A DNA stretch of 64,000 nt from Nocardia abscessus NBRC 100374 (GTDB taxonomy: Bacteria; Actinomycetota; Actinomycetes; Mycobacteriales; Mycobacteriaceae), in assembly GCF_000308455.1 (NCBI RefSeq), contig NZ_BAFP01000071.1, positions 101,174 through 165,173 of the forward strand. Reading direction: 5' to 3'. The notes beneath the pieces are model-generated. The model searched no databases. It had not been told where the DNA came from and saw only the letters and a list, made by a program, of their open reading frames with translations. Below, one piece after another: positions 35,468 to 43,298 of the stretch. The position numbers and the translations under genes were made by a program. How positions within the stretch are numbered: the first letter of the stretch is position 1; each line of letters opens with the position of its first letter.

Positions 35468-35905
35468 ATGACCACCGCCAACCCCTCCGCCGACTTCTCC
35501 GACGACGTCACCTACCGTCCCGGCAAAATCCGCAACCGCGTCCTGTGGACCCTGCAGATCCTGCTCGGCCTGTTCTTCATCATCGCCTCCGGCGGTCCGA
35601 AGCTCGTTATCCCGAACACCTTGGCGGACAACGCCCCCGAGAATCTGACCATCCCCCTCGGGCTGCTCATCTTCATCGGAGTCGTGGAGGTCGCCGGCGG
35701 TATCGGCCTGATGGTGCCACGGCTCAGCGCCCTTGCCGCCGCGGGTCTGTCCGTTCTCACCGTGCTCGCCGCCGGGACGCAGGCTTTCATCGCCGACAAG
35801 CCCTCGATGGGGATCTTCCCGCTGGTGCTGGCCGCGATCTTCGCCTGGATCGCCTACGAGCGGCGCGCCACCATCACCGATCTGCGCACCTGGCTGTCGC
35901 GATGA
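35468..35905 (+). CDS. DoxX-family membrane protein
   Basis: The 145-residue protein has four hydrophobic helices: WTLQILLGLFFIIASGGPKL, TIPLGLLIFIGVVEVAGGIG, AAAGLSVLTVLAAGTQAFIA and MGIFPLVLAAIFAWIAY. The GxxKL and E-x-x-G-G patterns are typical of DoxX/DoxD-like proteins. Mycobacterial DoxX has been linked to membrane oxidoreductase complexes; the local role is unknown. AAGGA precedes the ATG at 35468. Upstream open frame is low-complexity and not counted. Confidence 0.85.
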   Translation: MTTANPSADFSDDVTYRPGKIRNRVLWTLQILLGLFFIIASGGPKLVIPNTLADNAPENLTIPLGLLIFIGVVEVAGGIGLMVPRLSALAAAGLSVLTVLAAGTQAFIADKPSMGIFPLVLAAIFAWIAYERRATITDLRTWLSR

Positions 35906-36173
35906 CAAATCCATGAGCACGACCGGCGATCGGTGGCCGAACCCACCGATCGCCGATCGTGCGTTCCCGGAATCGATCGCCTGTCGGGTTGGCGGCGATC
36001 GATCCAGCGGCCATCTGGTCCGCGGCGGCCCGGCCCGGGCGCCGCACCAGGTGGCCGTCGTCGCGTCCGGGCGTGAAACGACTCAGCGACCGGAAGGTGT
36101 TGCGGCAACTCGGGTCTCGATCGTTGGCATAGTTGCCCGATAACAGCACGGAGAAAAGCAGGAAGGGTTGTAC

Positions 36174-36632
36174 GTGGACGACGACGAACGCCAAGTGTGG
36201 GAGTTCGCGATAGGACTCGGGTTGCCGGACGCGACCGGGCCCGGTGCCCTTGACGGCGAGGGAATCCACCCGGTCGCGCTGGCGCTCGAAGAGAGCACCC
36301 ATCGGATCCGCGGGGTGAACCGTATCCCGTGCTTCACCAGCTTCGGACCGGTCACGGCGGTCGATGAGTTCGCTCAGCGCGCGTGGGCGGACGCGTACGA
36401 CCCGGCGCGCGTCCCAGTCGAATGCCGTCTCGCCGTCTATGTGACGGATGACGAGCTGGATGAACTGGTACTGGCGGTTGCCGAGGATCTCGGCCTGGAC
36501 GAGGACGGATACTCGACAGTAGTTGGCCGGAAGGTCACCGTCGCCCTGCGGGCCATCTCGCTGGAATCGCCGGAGAACAGCTTCTACCAGCACCTCGTAG
36601 AACAGTATCGGGATCAATCCACCACGGATTGA
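36174..36632 (+). CDS. unknown acidic protein (152 aa)
   Basis: The GTG at 36174 is chosen because AGGAAGGG lies 6 nt upstream; a TTG at 36168 is in frame. The protein is acidic, with no signal peptide or membrane segment. It carries a central DDELDELVLAVAEDLGLDED helix and a C-terminal ENSFYQHLVEQYRDQ. No family is recognised. The preceding gap (35906-36173, 268 bp) shows no clear feature. Confidence 0.55.
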   Translation: MDDDERQVWEFAIGLGLPDATGPGALDGEGIHPVALALEESTHRIRGVNRIPCFTSFGPVTAVDEFAQRAWADAYDPARVPVECRLAVYVTDDELDELVLAVAEDLGLDEDGYSTVVGRKVTVALRAISLESPENSFYQHLVEQYRDQSTTD

Positions 36633-36831
36633 CTCCGTCCCACCGAAGGCAGAATCACGTCCAGTCGGCGGCGGCGAGGAACCCGGGCTCCGTCTGCAAC
36701 ATAACCCGGCGGAGCGGCATTGCGCCTTTCCGGCGCGGGTGGGCGCGGGTTTGTCCTCCGGGCTGCGCTCGCAGCGGTGTCGGCCGCCGCAGCCGTCGGC
36801 CCTTGACCGGCTTCGGTGCCGAGCGTGGCCG

Positions 36832-37596
36832 TCAGGAAGTGCCTGTGCGGGTGGCGGTCGCGGCCAGGGTGGTGTAGTCCATCGTGAAGGATCCGCCCAG
36901 AGAGTCGATGGCGTTGCCGACCGCGTCCAGTATCTCGGCCAGCTGATCAGGACGGAGTCGGGTGAGGCCACCTGTGGTGGGGAGCAGCTCCAGCCATTGG
37001 TCGCGGGTATAGGGCTGCTGCCAGTCGAATCGCCACTGTTCGGGATCTCCGAAGTGTTCGGTCTCGCGGATCTGGTCGGCGATTTTCGCGTATCCCGCTC
37101 GGTAGAGCTCGAGGGGACGTCGAGCCGGTTGGCCGCTGATCGGGGAGTCCGGCGCCACCCGCCGGTAGGCGGCGGTGAACGGTTCTGCCACCTCGGCGGG
37201 TGGCTCGTACGCGTGGCCGAAGATCGCCAGCCGTCCCCCTGGACGCAGCACGCCGGCCGCCTTCGCGACGCCGGCCACCGGATCCACCCAATGCCACGAT
37301 TGCGCGGCGATGACCGCATCGAACATCCGGTCGCCCGGCTGCCATGCCTCGAAGGTAGCGACCTCGACCCGCAGACCGCGGGCTCGTGCGAAATCGGCCA
37401 TGCGCGCATCGGGTTCGACGCCGAGCACCGTGCACCCCGCAGCCTGGAACTGACGGGCCGCGATGCCGGTACCGCAGCCGACGTCGAGCACGTCCGCGCC
37501 GGGCGTCCCGGCGAGGATCCGCGCCACCAACGCCTCCGGGTAGCCGGGCCGGGCCTGGTCGTAGCGCTGTGCGTCCACGCCGAACGACGTGGCCAT
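36832..37596 (-). CDS. class I SAM-dependent methyltransferase
   Basis: The 254-residue enzyme has motif I VLDVGCGTGIAAR, motif II/post-I GVEPDARMADFAR, and FDAVIAAQSWHWVDP followed by LRPGGRLAIFG. This is typical of small-molecule methyltransferases of the Methyltransf_11/25 type. The ATG at 37596 (AGAGGAG 9 nt upstream) is preferred over ATG 37659, which lies inside the 34-bp inverted repeat. It is divergent from a TetR gene that probably controls it. Substrate unknown. Confidence 0.88.
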   Translation of the reverse strand: MATSFGVDAQRYDQARPGYPEALVARILAGTPGADVLDVGCGTGIAARQFQAAGCTVLGVEPDARMADFARARGLRVEVATFEAWQPGDRMFDAVIAAQSWHWVDPVAGVAKAAGVLRPGGRLAIFGHAYEPPAEVAEPFTAAYRRVAPDSPISGQPARRPLELYRAGYAKIADQIRETEHFGDPEQWRFDWQQPYTRDQWLELLPTTGGLTRLRPDQLAEILDAVGNAIDSLGGSFTMDYTTLAATATRTGTS

Positions 37597-37652
37597 CGGC
37601 TGGGACTCCTCTGGAGGCGCTGGGGACGGTTCGGGTTGCTCCCGCGGTAGAA

Positions 37653-37686
37653 TGGGCATGCGCCCACTTTAATGGGCGCATGCCCA
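37653..37686. promoter_or_regulatory. perfect inverted repeat with 14-bp arms
   Basis: Arms TGGGCATGCGCCCA (37653-37666) and TGGGCGCATGCCCA (37673-37686) are exact reverse complements around CTTTAA. Each arm is itself nearly palindromic, so two TetR dimers could bind. It lies 44 bp before the TetR GTG and 56 bp before the methyltransferase ATG. Confidence 0.7.
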
Positions 37687-37730
37687 CTGCGCAATAATGC
37701 CGGTGACTCGACGCCCGAAAGGATCTGTGA

Positions 37731-38333
37731 GTGCCGACTGGGGTGCACCTTCGCGACGCGCGGCAGCAACTGTTCGACGCTGCCGAACGCGTGCTGCTGC
37801 GTGGCGGGCCGAACGGACTGACCAGCCGGGCCGTCACCGACGAGGCGGGCTGCGCCAAAGGCGTTCTGCACCGGCACTTCACCGACTTCGACGCGTTCCT
37901 TACCGCACTTGTACTCGACCGGGCCGCGCAGCTCGAGGCGCAGGGGAGTGCGCTGCGCGCGTCCGCAGGCGTCGGCACGGTGGTCGCCAATCTGACCAGC
38001 GCGCTGACCGATCTGCTGGGACCGGTTCCGATGGCGATCATCCCGCTCATCACCTTCCGTGACGAGCTGCGCACGCGACTGCGCCAGGCCAGGCCCGGCG
38101 GCGGCATGGCGATTCTCGCCGAGGCGACGACCGCGATCTCCACTTATCTGACCGACGAGCGGGAGCTGGGCCGCATCACAGCCGATGCCGACATCGACTC
38201 GCTCACCCTGTCCCTGGTCGGTGGCGGGCATCTGTTGTTCACCGACCGTGACACCGGCCCACCGACTACGTCAGCAGTCGAAAAGTTCGTGGCAGCGGTC
38301 ATCTCCGACGCCGTGCAACGACGACCGGCCTGA
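37731..38333 (+). CDS. TetR-family transcriptional regulator
   Basis: The 200-residue protein has a TetR helix-turn-helix (RQQLFDAAERVLLRGGPNGL, TSRAVTDEAGCAKGVLHRHF) and a helical ligand domain. AAGGA precedes the GTG start. The divergent methyltransferase and the 34-bp inverted repeat between them indicate local repression and autoregulation. The wing helix contains an unusual Cys (EAGCAKG). Ligand unknown. Confidence 0.9.
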   Translation: MPTGVHLRDARQQLFDAAERVLLRGGPNGLTSRAVTDEAGCAKGVLHRHFTDFDAFLTALVLDRAAQLEAQGSALRASAGVGTVVANLTSALTDLLGPVPMAIIPLITFRDELRTRLRQARPGGGMAILAEATTAISTYLTDERELGRITADADIDSLTLSLVGGGHLLFTDRDTGPPTTSAVEKFVAAVISDAVQRRPA

Positions 38334-38575
38334 GCATCTACCAGCGTCGAGAACAGCTACCGGTCGGCTTGCCGACCACACCACCCCGGTTGAACCTGAT
38401 CGAGTGTTCCGTAAGGCGACCGCCCACCCGACGATGCGCACCGCGCAGCAGCGCTACCTGCGCTGCCGCCTGCCCGTGAGCGCCGACTGATCGCGCCGAA
38501 GCGCGGCCGAACTTGTCATGGCGCACCGCCATACTCGGCGTCGACCGATCTTCGTTGGACGAACTGGAGGTGCGC

Positions 38576-39220
38576 ATGGCGCGCGAACTCGACGACCTGC
38601 CCTACGCGCGGTATCTGACCGACCTGGACGGCGATCTCGAGGCGGAAGGCGACTACGACTGCGTTCGGGTGGACGGCGGCGAACTGGACGACCTCGACGT
38701 CCGGCACGCGCGATTCAGCGAGTCGGTGTTCACGACGGTCGGGTTCACCCGGGGGAGCCTGCGCTACAGCCGGTTCGTCGACGTGTGGCTGCGTCACGTG
38801 CGCTGGGTGGGTACCGAACTGGCCGACACCGGATGGCTCGACGGCGAGGTGGTGTCGGGGGCGATGTCCGGCGTCGACTTCGCGGGCGCGAACCTGCGAC
38901 GGGTCCGGTTCGAAGGCTGCAAGTTCGACTCGGTCAACTTCCGCGGGGCTCAGCTGCGCGAGGTGTCCTTCGTCGACTGTGTGCTGCGCGATTGCGATTT
39001 CGCCGACGCCGCGCTGACCGGCATCACGGTGCCCGGCTCGGCACTGGTCCGGCTGTCGTTGCGCAAGGCCCGGCTGGCGAAGGTGGACCTGCGCGGTGCG
39101 ACCGCGCTCGACTTCACCGATGGGCTCGACAGCCTGCGCGGCGCGACGATCACCACCTTGCAGCTGCTGGATCTCGCGCCCGCCTTCGCGCGTTCCGTCG
39201 GCGTCACCGTGCAGGATTGA
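38576..39220 (+). CDS. pentapeptide-repeat protein
   Basis: The 214-residue protein contains A(D/N)Lxx-type pentapeptide repeats from about residue 50 to 190, for example VDFAGANLRRVRFEGCKF, VNFRGAQLREVSF and VLRDCDFADAAL. These predict a right-handed quadrilateral beta-helix like Qnr/MfpA proteins, which mimic DNA and bind gyrase. The repeats are irregular and gyrase binding is not shown. GGAGG lies 5 nt before the ATG; an in-frame upstream start at 38513 has no site. Confidence 0.83.
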   Translation: MARELDDLPYARYLTDLDGDLEAEGDYDCVRVDGGELDDLDVRHARFSESVFTTVGFTRGSLRYSRFVDVWLRHVRWVGTELADTGWLDGEVVSGAMSGVDFAGANLRRVRFEGCKFDSVNFRGAQLREVSFVDCVLRDCDFADAALTGITVPGSALVRLSLRKARLAKVDLRGATALDFTDGLDSLRGATITTLQLLDLAPAFARSVGVTVQD

Positions 39221-39406
39221 AATCCGCCCTGGCGTCTCTGGGAAACGGCTCTGTGGCCGGTGCAGCCGCCACTACCCACGGGCTCGAAAATGACTGTGCG
39301 CCAGCGGCTGCCGGAACGCCATTTCGGCGAAGCGCCGATGCGCCGCACACCTGATTGATACATTGCGCCGATACCGCGCAGTACCGCTTCATCGAGGATG
39401 CGAGCC

Positions 39407-40447
39407 ATGGTCGATCCGGATTCCCTCCGCAGTGCCGTCGGCGTGCGCGCTCTGGTGCGCATCGCCGGAGAGCGGGGCATGGCGCCCGCGGAGTGCCTGG
39501 CCGGTACGGCGCTGGCGCCTGCCGAACTGGGTGACCCGTCCGCCGAGATCACCGCGCACGACGAATTGCGGATCGTGCACACTGTGCTCGGCCGGTTCGG
39601 CGACGAGCCGGGGCTCGGCCTCGCCGCGGCGGTCCGCCACCACCTGCGCTCGCGCGGGCCGTGGGGGCTCGCGCTGCTGGGCAGCCGGACCCTGCGCGAG
39701 CTGATCGAGGTGGGATTGCGCTGCGTCGGTCGCACGGTGCCGTTCGGGCGGTTGACGGTCGAGGAAGCCGACGGCGAAGCGCGACTGGTGTTCCGGGACG
39801 CCGACATCCCGGCGGGTATGCGGGCCTTCTTCGCCGAAGCGACGCTGGCGGGGCTGCCTGCCTTCGATCGAGAGCTGTTCTCCATCGGCGTCCCGGTGCG
39901 GCGGGTCAGTTTCCGGCACGCGTGCCCGCGCGACCTCACGCGCTATCGCGACATCTTCGGCGTCGTGCCGGTCTTCGGTGCGCCGGTGAGCGCGGTGGTC
40001 TTCGACCGCGGGATGCTGGATCTGCCCCTGCCACCGGCGAGCGACGCCGCGCGGGACAACTGCGGGCAACTGTGCCGCGACCTGCTCGACCGGCGCCGGT
40101 CGCGCACCGGCGTCGCGGCGTCGGTACGCGACCGACTGGTGCGCACTCCCGGTGAGATCCCCGACCAGGCGACCGTCGCCCTGGGTCTGTACATGAGCTC
40201 GCGCACCCTCTCTCGGCGACTGCACGAGGAGGGGACATCGTTCCGGGCGCTGCTGGACGAGGTGCGCCAGACCATGTCGGAGGTGCTGCTCGCGCACACC
40301 GATATGACCACCGAACAGGTCGCCGCCCGGCTCGGCTACGCGGAGGCGGCCTCCTTCATCCGCGCTTTCCGCCGCTGGCAGGGCTGCCCGCCGCAGACGT
40401 TCCGCTCACGGGGCAGGCAGTCGCATCGCACGCCCGAACTGGTCTGA
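39407..40447 (+). CDS. AraC-family regulator with OruR/PF12625-type N-terminus
   Basis: The 346-residue protein has an N-terminal domain of the arabinose-binding-like type (VRALVRIAGERGMAPAECLA, LGRFGDEPGLGLAAAVRHHL, RGPWGLALLGSRTLRELIEV). The C-terminal AraC double helix-turn-helix includes MSSRTLSRRLHEEGTSFRAL, TTEQVAARLGYAEAASFIRA and FRRWQGCPPQTFR. ATG 39407 has GAGG 9 nt upstream; ATG 39398 is in frame but too close to that site. No target is evident. Confidence 0.88.
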   Translation: MVDPDSLRSAVGVRALVRIAGERGMAPAECLAGTALAPAELGDPSAEITAHDELRIVHTVLGRFGDEPGLGLAAAVRHHLRSRGPWGLALLGSRTLRELIEVGLRCVGRTVPFGRLTVEEADGEARLVFRDADIPAGMRAFFAEATLAGLPAFDRELFSIGVPVRRVSFRHACPRDLTRYRDIFGVVPVFGAPVSAVVFDRGMLDLPLPPASDAARDNCGQLCRDLLDRRRSRTGVAASVRDRLVRTPGEIPDQATVALGLYMSSRTLSRRLHEEGTSFRALLDEVRQTMSEVLLAHTDMTTEQVAARLGYAEAASFIRAFRRWQGCPPQTFRSRGRQSHRTPELV

Positions 40448-40634
40448 GCGGCATCGGCTCCGGTCGGGCGGGTCATCCGGCGCAGCCCGCCGTACCGCGT
40501 CGGCGCGGGCAGACCGTCCACTATCGTGCGGCCGGGCGGCGGGCGGGTCGACCCAATACTGGGATCAGAGAGCGGGAACGCTCCCGTACTATCGCGATCG
40601 GAGTCGGCCTGCCGGGGAGATGAAGGAGGAGGGT

Positions 40635-40742
40635 GTGGAAGTTCGCACCAGCAACGAGCCACTGTGGTTACGGTCGGGCCAACGACTTCCGGAGCATACC
40701 GTGGGCGCCACGGCGCCGTCGGCCGAGGAAACCGTCCGATGA
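40635..40742 (+). CDS. small ORF (35 aa) coupled to PP2C gene
   Basis: A 35-residue frame starts MEVRTSNEPLWLRSG and ends SAEETVR. A very strong ribosome site (AAGGAGGAGG) precedes the GTG, and its TGA overlaps the PP2C ATG by 4 bp. It has no known family. It may serve mainly to load ribosomes onto the phosphatase gene. Confidence 0.5.
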   Translation: MEVRTSNEPLWLRSGQRLPEHTVGATAPSAEETVR

Positions 40743-41764
40743 GCGAGGAGGGCGCCGGCCTACGCTGTGCGGGATGCTCGGCGGTCGGACTCGACAGCCG
40801 CCGGTGCGCGTCTTGCGATCTCGAACTCGGTTACCGATACGTGGCGCTGCCCGGGAACGATCCGGCGCCGTGCGCCGACTGCGGGGGAGACCGGTTCCAC
40901 GACGACGGCCGCTGCGCGCAGTGCGGCCGGTCCCGGACGATGCCGGATCGCTTCGACACCGATCTCGGCGCGGTCGCGGTGCTCACCGATCGTGGCATCG
41001 TCCACGCGCGCAACGAGGATGCCGTCGCGGCCGGGGTACTCGAAGCGGTGGTGCCCGGGGCGCCGACCACCGTCGTGATCGCGGTGAGCGACGGCGTGTC
41101 GACCTCGTCGCGACCCCAGGTGGCCTCCGGTGCGGCGGTCCGGGCAGGCGTCGGCGCCACCGCCGCCGCGCTCGCCGCCGGACAGCCCGCGGCCGAGGCG
41201 ATCATGACCGGGCTCGCGGCCGCGGCCCAGGCTGTCCGCGATGTCGACGTTCCCGACGGTCCGGCGCCGTCGTGCACCTACGTGTCCGCCATCGTGTCGC
41301 ACAACGGCAGCGAGGCCGAGGTCACCGTGGCCAACGTCGGGGACAGCCGGGCATATTGGCTGCCCGCCGACCAGGGCGGCGAGCCCGCTCAGCGGTTGAC
41401 CGTGGACGACTCGTGGGCGCAGGCGCTGGTCGACGCCGGTGCGATGGACGAGCGCGCCGCGATGGCCGACCCGAGGGCGCACACGCTGATCCGCTGGCTC
41501 GGCGCGGACAGCCCGGAGAAGCCCTGGGCGGACAACTGCGTGCGCACGGTGCGCGTCTCGGGGCCGGGCATGCTGCTGCTGTGCTCCGACGGACTGTGGA
41601 ACTACGCGCCCGCCCCGTCCGCGCTGGCCGAGCAGGTGGCGGGTGCGGCTCCCGCGGCGGCGGCCGCCACGCTCGCGGAGTTCGCCTTGCGTTGCGGCGG
41701 CGGTGACAACATCACGGTCGCGCTGGCGCCCGTCCCGTGGGAGGGCCGTTCAGCGGTTCCATAG
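40739..41764 (+). CDS. PP2C-type Ser/Thr phosphatase with N-terminal zinc ribbon
   Basis: The 341-residue protein begins with three CxxC/CxxxC clusters (CAGC, CASC, CADCGG, CAQCG) forming a zinc-ribbon pair. A PPM phosphatase domain follows: HARNEDA, VSDGVST (metal Asp), VANVGDSRAYW, LCSDGLWNY and CGGGDNITVALA. It reverses Ser/Thr kinase phosphorylation using Mn or Mg. Similar zinc-ribbon PP2Cs in actinobacteria are found near FHA and vWA proteins, which are absent here. The ATG overlaps the small upstream ORF. Confidence 0.9.
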   Translation: MSEEGAGLRCAGCSAVGLDSRRCASCDLELGYRYVALPGNDPAPCADCGGDRFHDDGRCAQCGRSRTMPDRFDTDLGAVAVLTDRGIVHARNEDAVAAGVLEAVVPGAPTTVVIAVSDGVSTSSRPQVASGAAVRAGVGATAAALAAGQPAAEAIMTGLAAAAQAVRDVDVPDGPAPSCTYVSAIVSHNGSEAEVTVANVGDSRAYWLPADQGGEPAQRLTVDDSWAQALVDAGAMDERAAMADPRAHTLIRWLGADSPEKPWADNCVRTVRVSGPGMLLLCSDGLWNYAPAPSALAEQVAGAAPAAAAATLAEFALRCGGGDNITVALAPVPWEGRSAVP

Positions 41765-41791
41765 ACAGCGATGTTCATGGTTGCGTATGGT
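41762..41791 (+). promoter_or_regulatory. leaderless SigA-like promoter for SDR gene
   Basis: -35 TAGACA (41762-41767) and -10 TATGGT (41786-41791) are 18 bp apart. The ATG at 41800 lies at the expected start point and no ribosome site precedes it. The -35 begins inside the PP2C stop codon. Confidence 0.55.
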
Positions 41792-41799
41792 CATCGACT

Positions 41800-42660
41800 A
41801 TGACGAAGTTCGCCGGCAAAACCTGCCTGATCACCGGCGCGGCCAGCGGTCTCGGTCGCAGCACGGCGCTCGCGGCCGCGGCCAAGGGCGCCGCGCTCGT
41901 GCTGACCGATATCGCCGCCGAGGGTCTGGCACGGACCGCCGCCGACGCGCGCGCCGCCGGCGCGACCGTCCACCTGGCCACGGCGGCCGACGTGAGCGAC
42001 TACGACCAGGTCGTCGCGCTCGCGGCCGAAGCGCACGACGCGGTCGGCAGCGTCGACATCGTCATGAACGTGGCGGGTATCGCCACCTGGGGCACCGTCG
42101 ACCGGCTGACCCACAGCCAATGGCGGCGCACCATCGACATCGATCTCATGGGCCCGATCCACGTGATCGAAGCGTTCGTTCCGCCGATGATCGCGGCCGG
42201 ACGCGGCGGCCACGTGGTGAACGTGTCCTCGGCCGCGGGCTTGTTCGGATTGCCCTGGCACGCCCCCTACAGCGCGAGCAAGTTCGGCCTGCGCGGAGTG
42301 TCGGAGGTGCTGCGTTTCGATTTGGCGCGCCACCGCATCGGCGTCAGCCTGGTGTGCCCGGGTGCGATGGCCACGCCCATGGTCGACAGCGTCGACATCG
42401 CGGGCGTCGACCGCACGGCCGAGGCGGTACAGCGTGGCATGGCGCTGTTCATGCGGCACGCGGTCACCCCGGAGGCCGCGGCCCGGTCGATCGTGCGCGG
42501 CGTGGAGCGCAACCGCTACCTGGTCTTCACCTCGCCCGACATCCGCGTCGGCTTCTGGGCGCAGCGGTACTTCCCGCCCGCCTACAACGCCGCGATGCGC
42601 GGGTTGAACTGGGCGATGAACCGCTATGTCCAGGAGAAGGCGGGCGCCGCCGCGAGCTGA
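41800..42660 (+). CDS. short-chain dehydrogenase/reductase
   Basis: The 286-residue protein has the coenzyme motif GAASGLG (12-18), MNVAGIATWG, and the catalytic Ser-Tyr-Lys set in NVSSAAGLFGLPWHAPYSAS followed by KFGL. The C-terminal extension (RVGFWAQRYFPPAYNAAMRG) is typical of mycobacterial long-type SDRs. Asp in LTDIA suggests NAD preference. It is probably leaderless from the promoter above. Substrate unknown. Confidence 0.9.
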   Translation: MTKFAGKTCLITGAASGLGRSTALAAAAKGAALVLTDIAAEGLARTAADARAAGATVHLATAADVSDYDQVVALAAEAHDAVGSVDIVMNVAGIATWGTVDRLTHSQWRRTIDIDLMGPIHVIEAFVPPMIAAGRGGHVVNVSSAAGLFGLPWHAPYSASKFGLRGVSEVLRFDLARHRIGVSLVCPGAMATPMVDSVDIAGVDRTAEAVQRGMALFMRHAVTPEAAARSIVRGVERNRYLVFTSPDIRVGFWAQRYFPPAYNAAMRGLNWAMNRYVQEKAGAAAS

Positions 42661-42740
42661 GCGGCCCGAAGTCGGTCGCGCCGGACGGACGGCCGGAAAA
42701 CATTTGGACGCCGCGGTGCGCGCTCGCCATGATCGACGCC

Positions 42741-43268
42741 ATGACATCGGCTGTCTACCTGGTCACCGGGATCCAGGCCGCGGGCAAATCCACCGTCGCG
42801 CAGGCTCTGGCCGAACGACTGCCGCGCTCGGCACACGTGCGCGGAGACGTGTTCCGCCGATTCGTGGTGCAGGGGCGCGCGGAGATGAGCGCCGTCCCCT
42901 CCCCGGACGCGATCGCCCAGTTGCGGTTGCGGCATCGGCTGGCCGCCGCTACGGCCGACGCGTACGCCGAGGCTGGGTTCACGGCGGTCCTGCAAGACGT
43001 CGTCCTCGGCGAATCCCTACCCTGGACGGCGGATCTGATTCGCACCCGGCCGCTGTATGTCGTCGTGCTGGCGCCGCGCCCCGAGGTGGTCGCCGCACGC
43101 GAGGCCGGGCGCGGCAAAGACGCCTACGACGAATTCACCGTCGCGGCCCTGGACAACGTGCTGCGCGAGGATACGCCCCGCATCGGTCTGTGGCTCGATA
43201 CCTCGGAGTTGACGGTGGAGCAGACGGTCGATCGGATTCTCACCGACGCCAGGCCGGTGCGGGACTGA
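42741..43268 (+). CDS. P-loop kinase, AAA_33/chloramphenicol-phosphotransferase-like
   Basis: The 175-residue protein has Walker A GIQAAGKST at residues 9-17, HVRGDVFRRF after it, and VLAPRPEVVAAREAGRGKDA, a lid-like Arg-rich segment. This fits small zeta-toxin/CPT-like phosphotransferases that phosphorylate small molecules. ATG 42741 may be leaderless (CATGAT 7 nt upstream, TTGGAC 18 bp before that); ATG 42729 is in frame. A resistance role is only conceivable, not shown. Confidence 0.8.
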   Translation: MTSAVYLVTGIQAAGKSTVAQALAERLPRSAHVRGDVFRRFVVQGRAEMSAVPSPDAIAQLRLRHRLAAATADAYAEAGFTAVLQDVVLGESLPWTADLIRTRPLYVVVLAPRPEVVAAREAGRGKDAYDEFTVAALDNVLREDTPRIGLWLDTSELTVEQTVDRILTDARPVRD

Positions 43269-43298
43269 AGTCCCGGTCGCGGTGCGAGCCGGGTGTGC

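Noticed and set aside
35874..38231. Minus-strand open frame of about 785 codons
   Set aside because: It runs antisense or out of frame across several well-supported genes, and its translation is Arg/Ser/Pro-rich without domains. This is typical of high-GC DNA.
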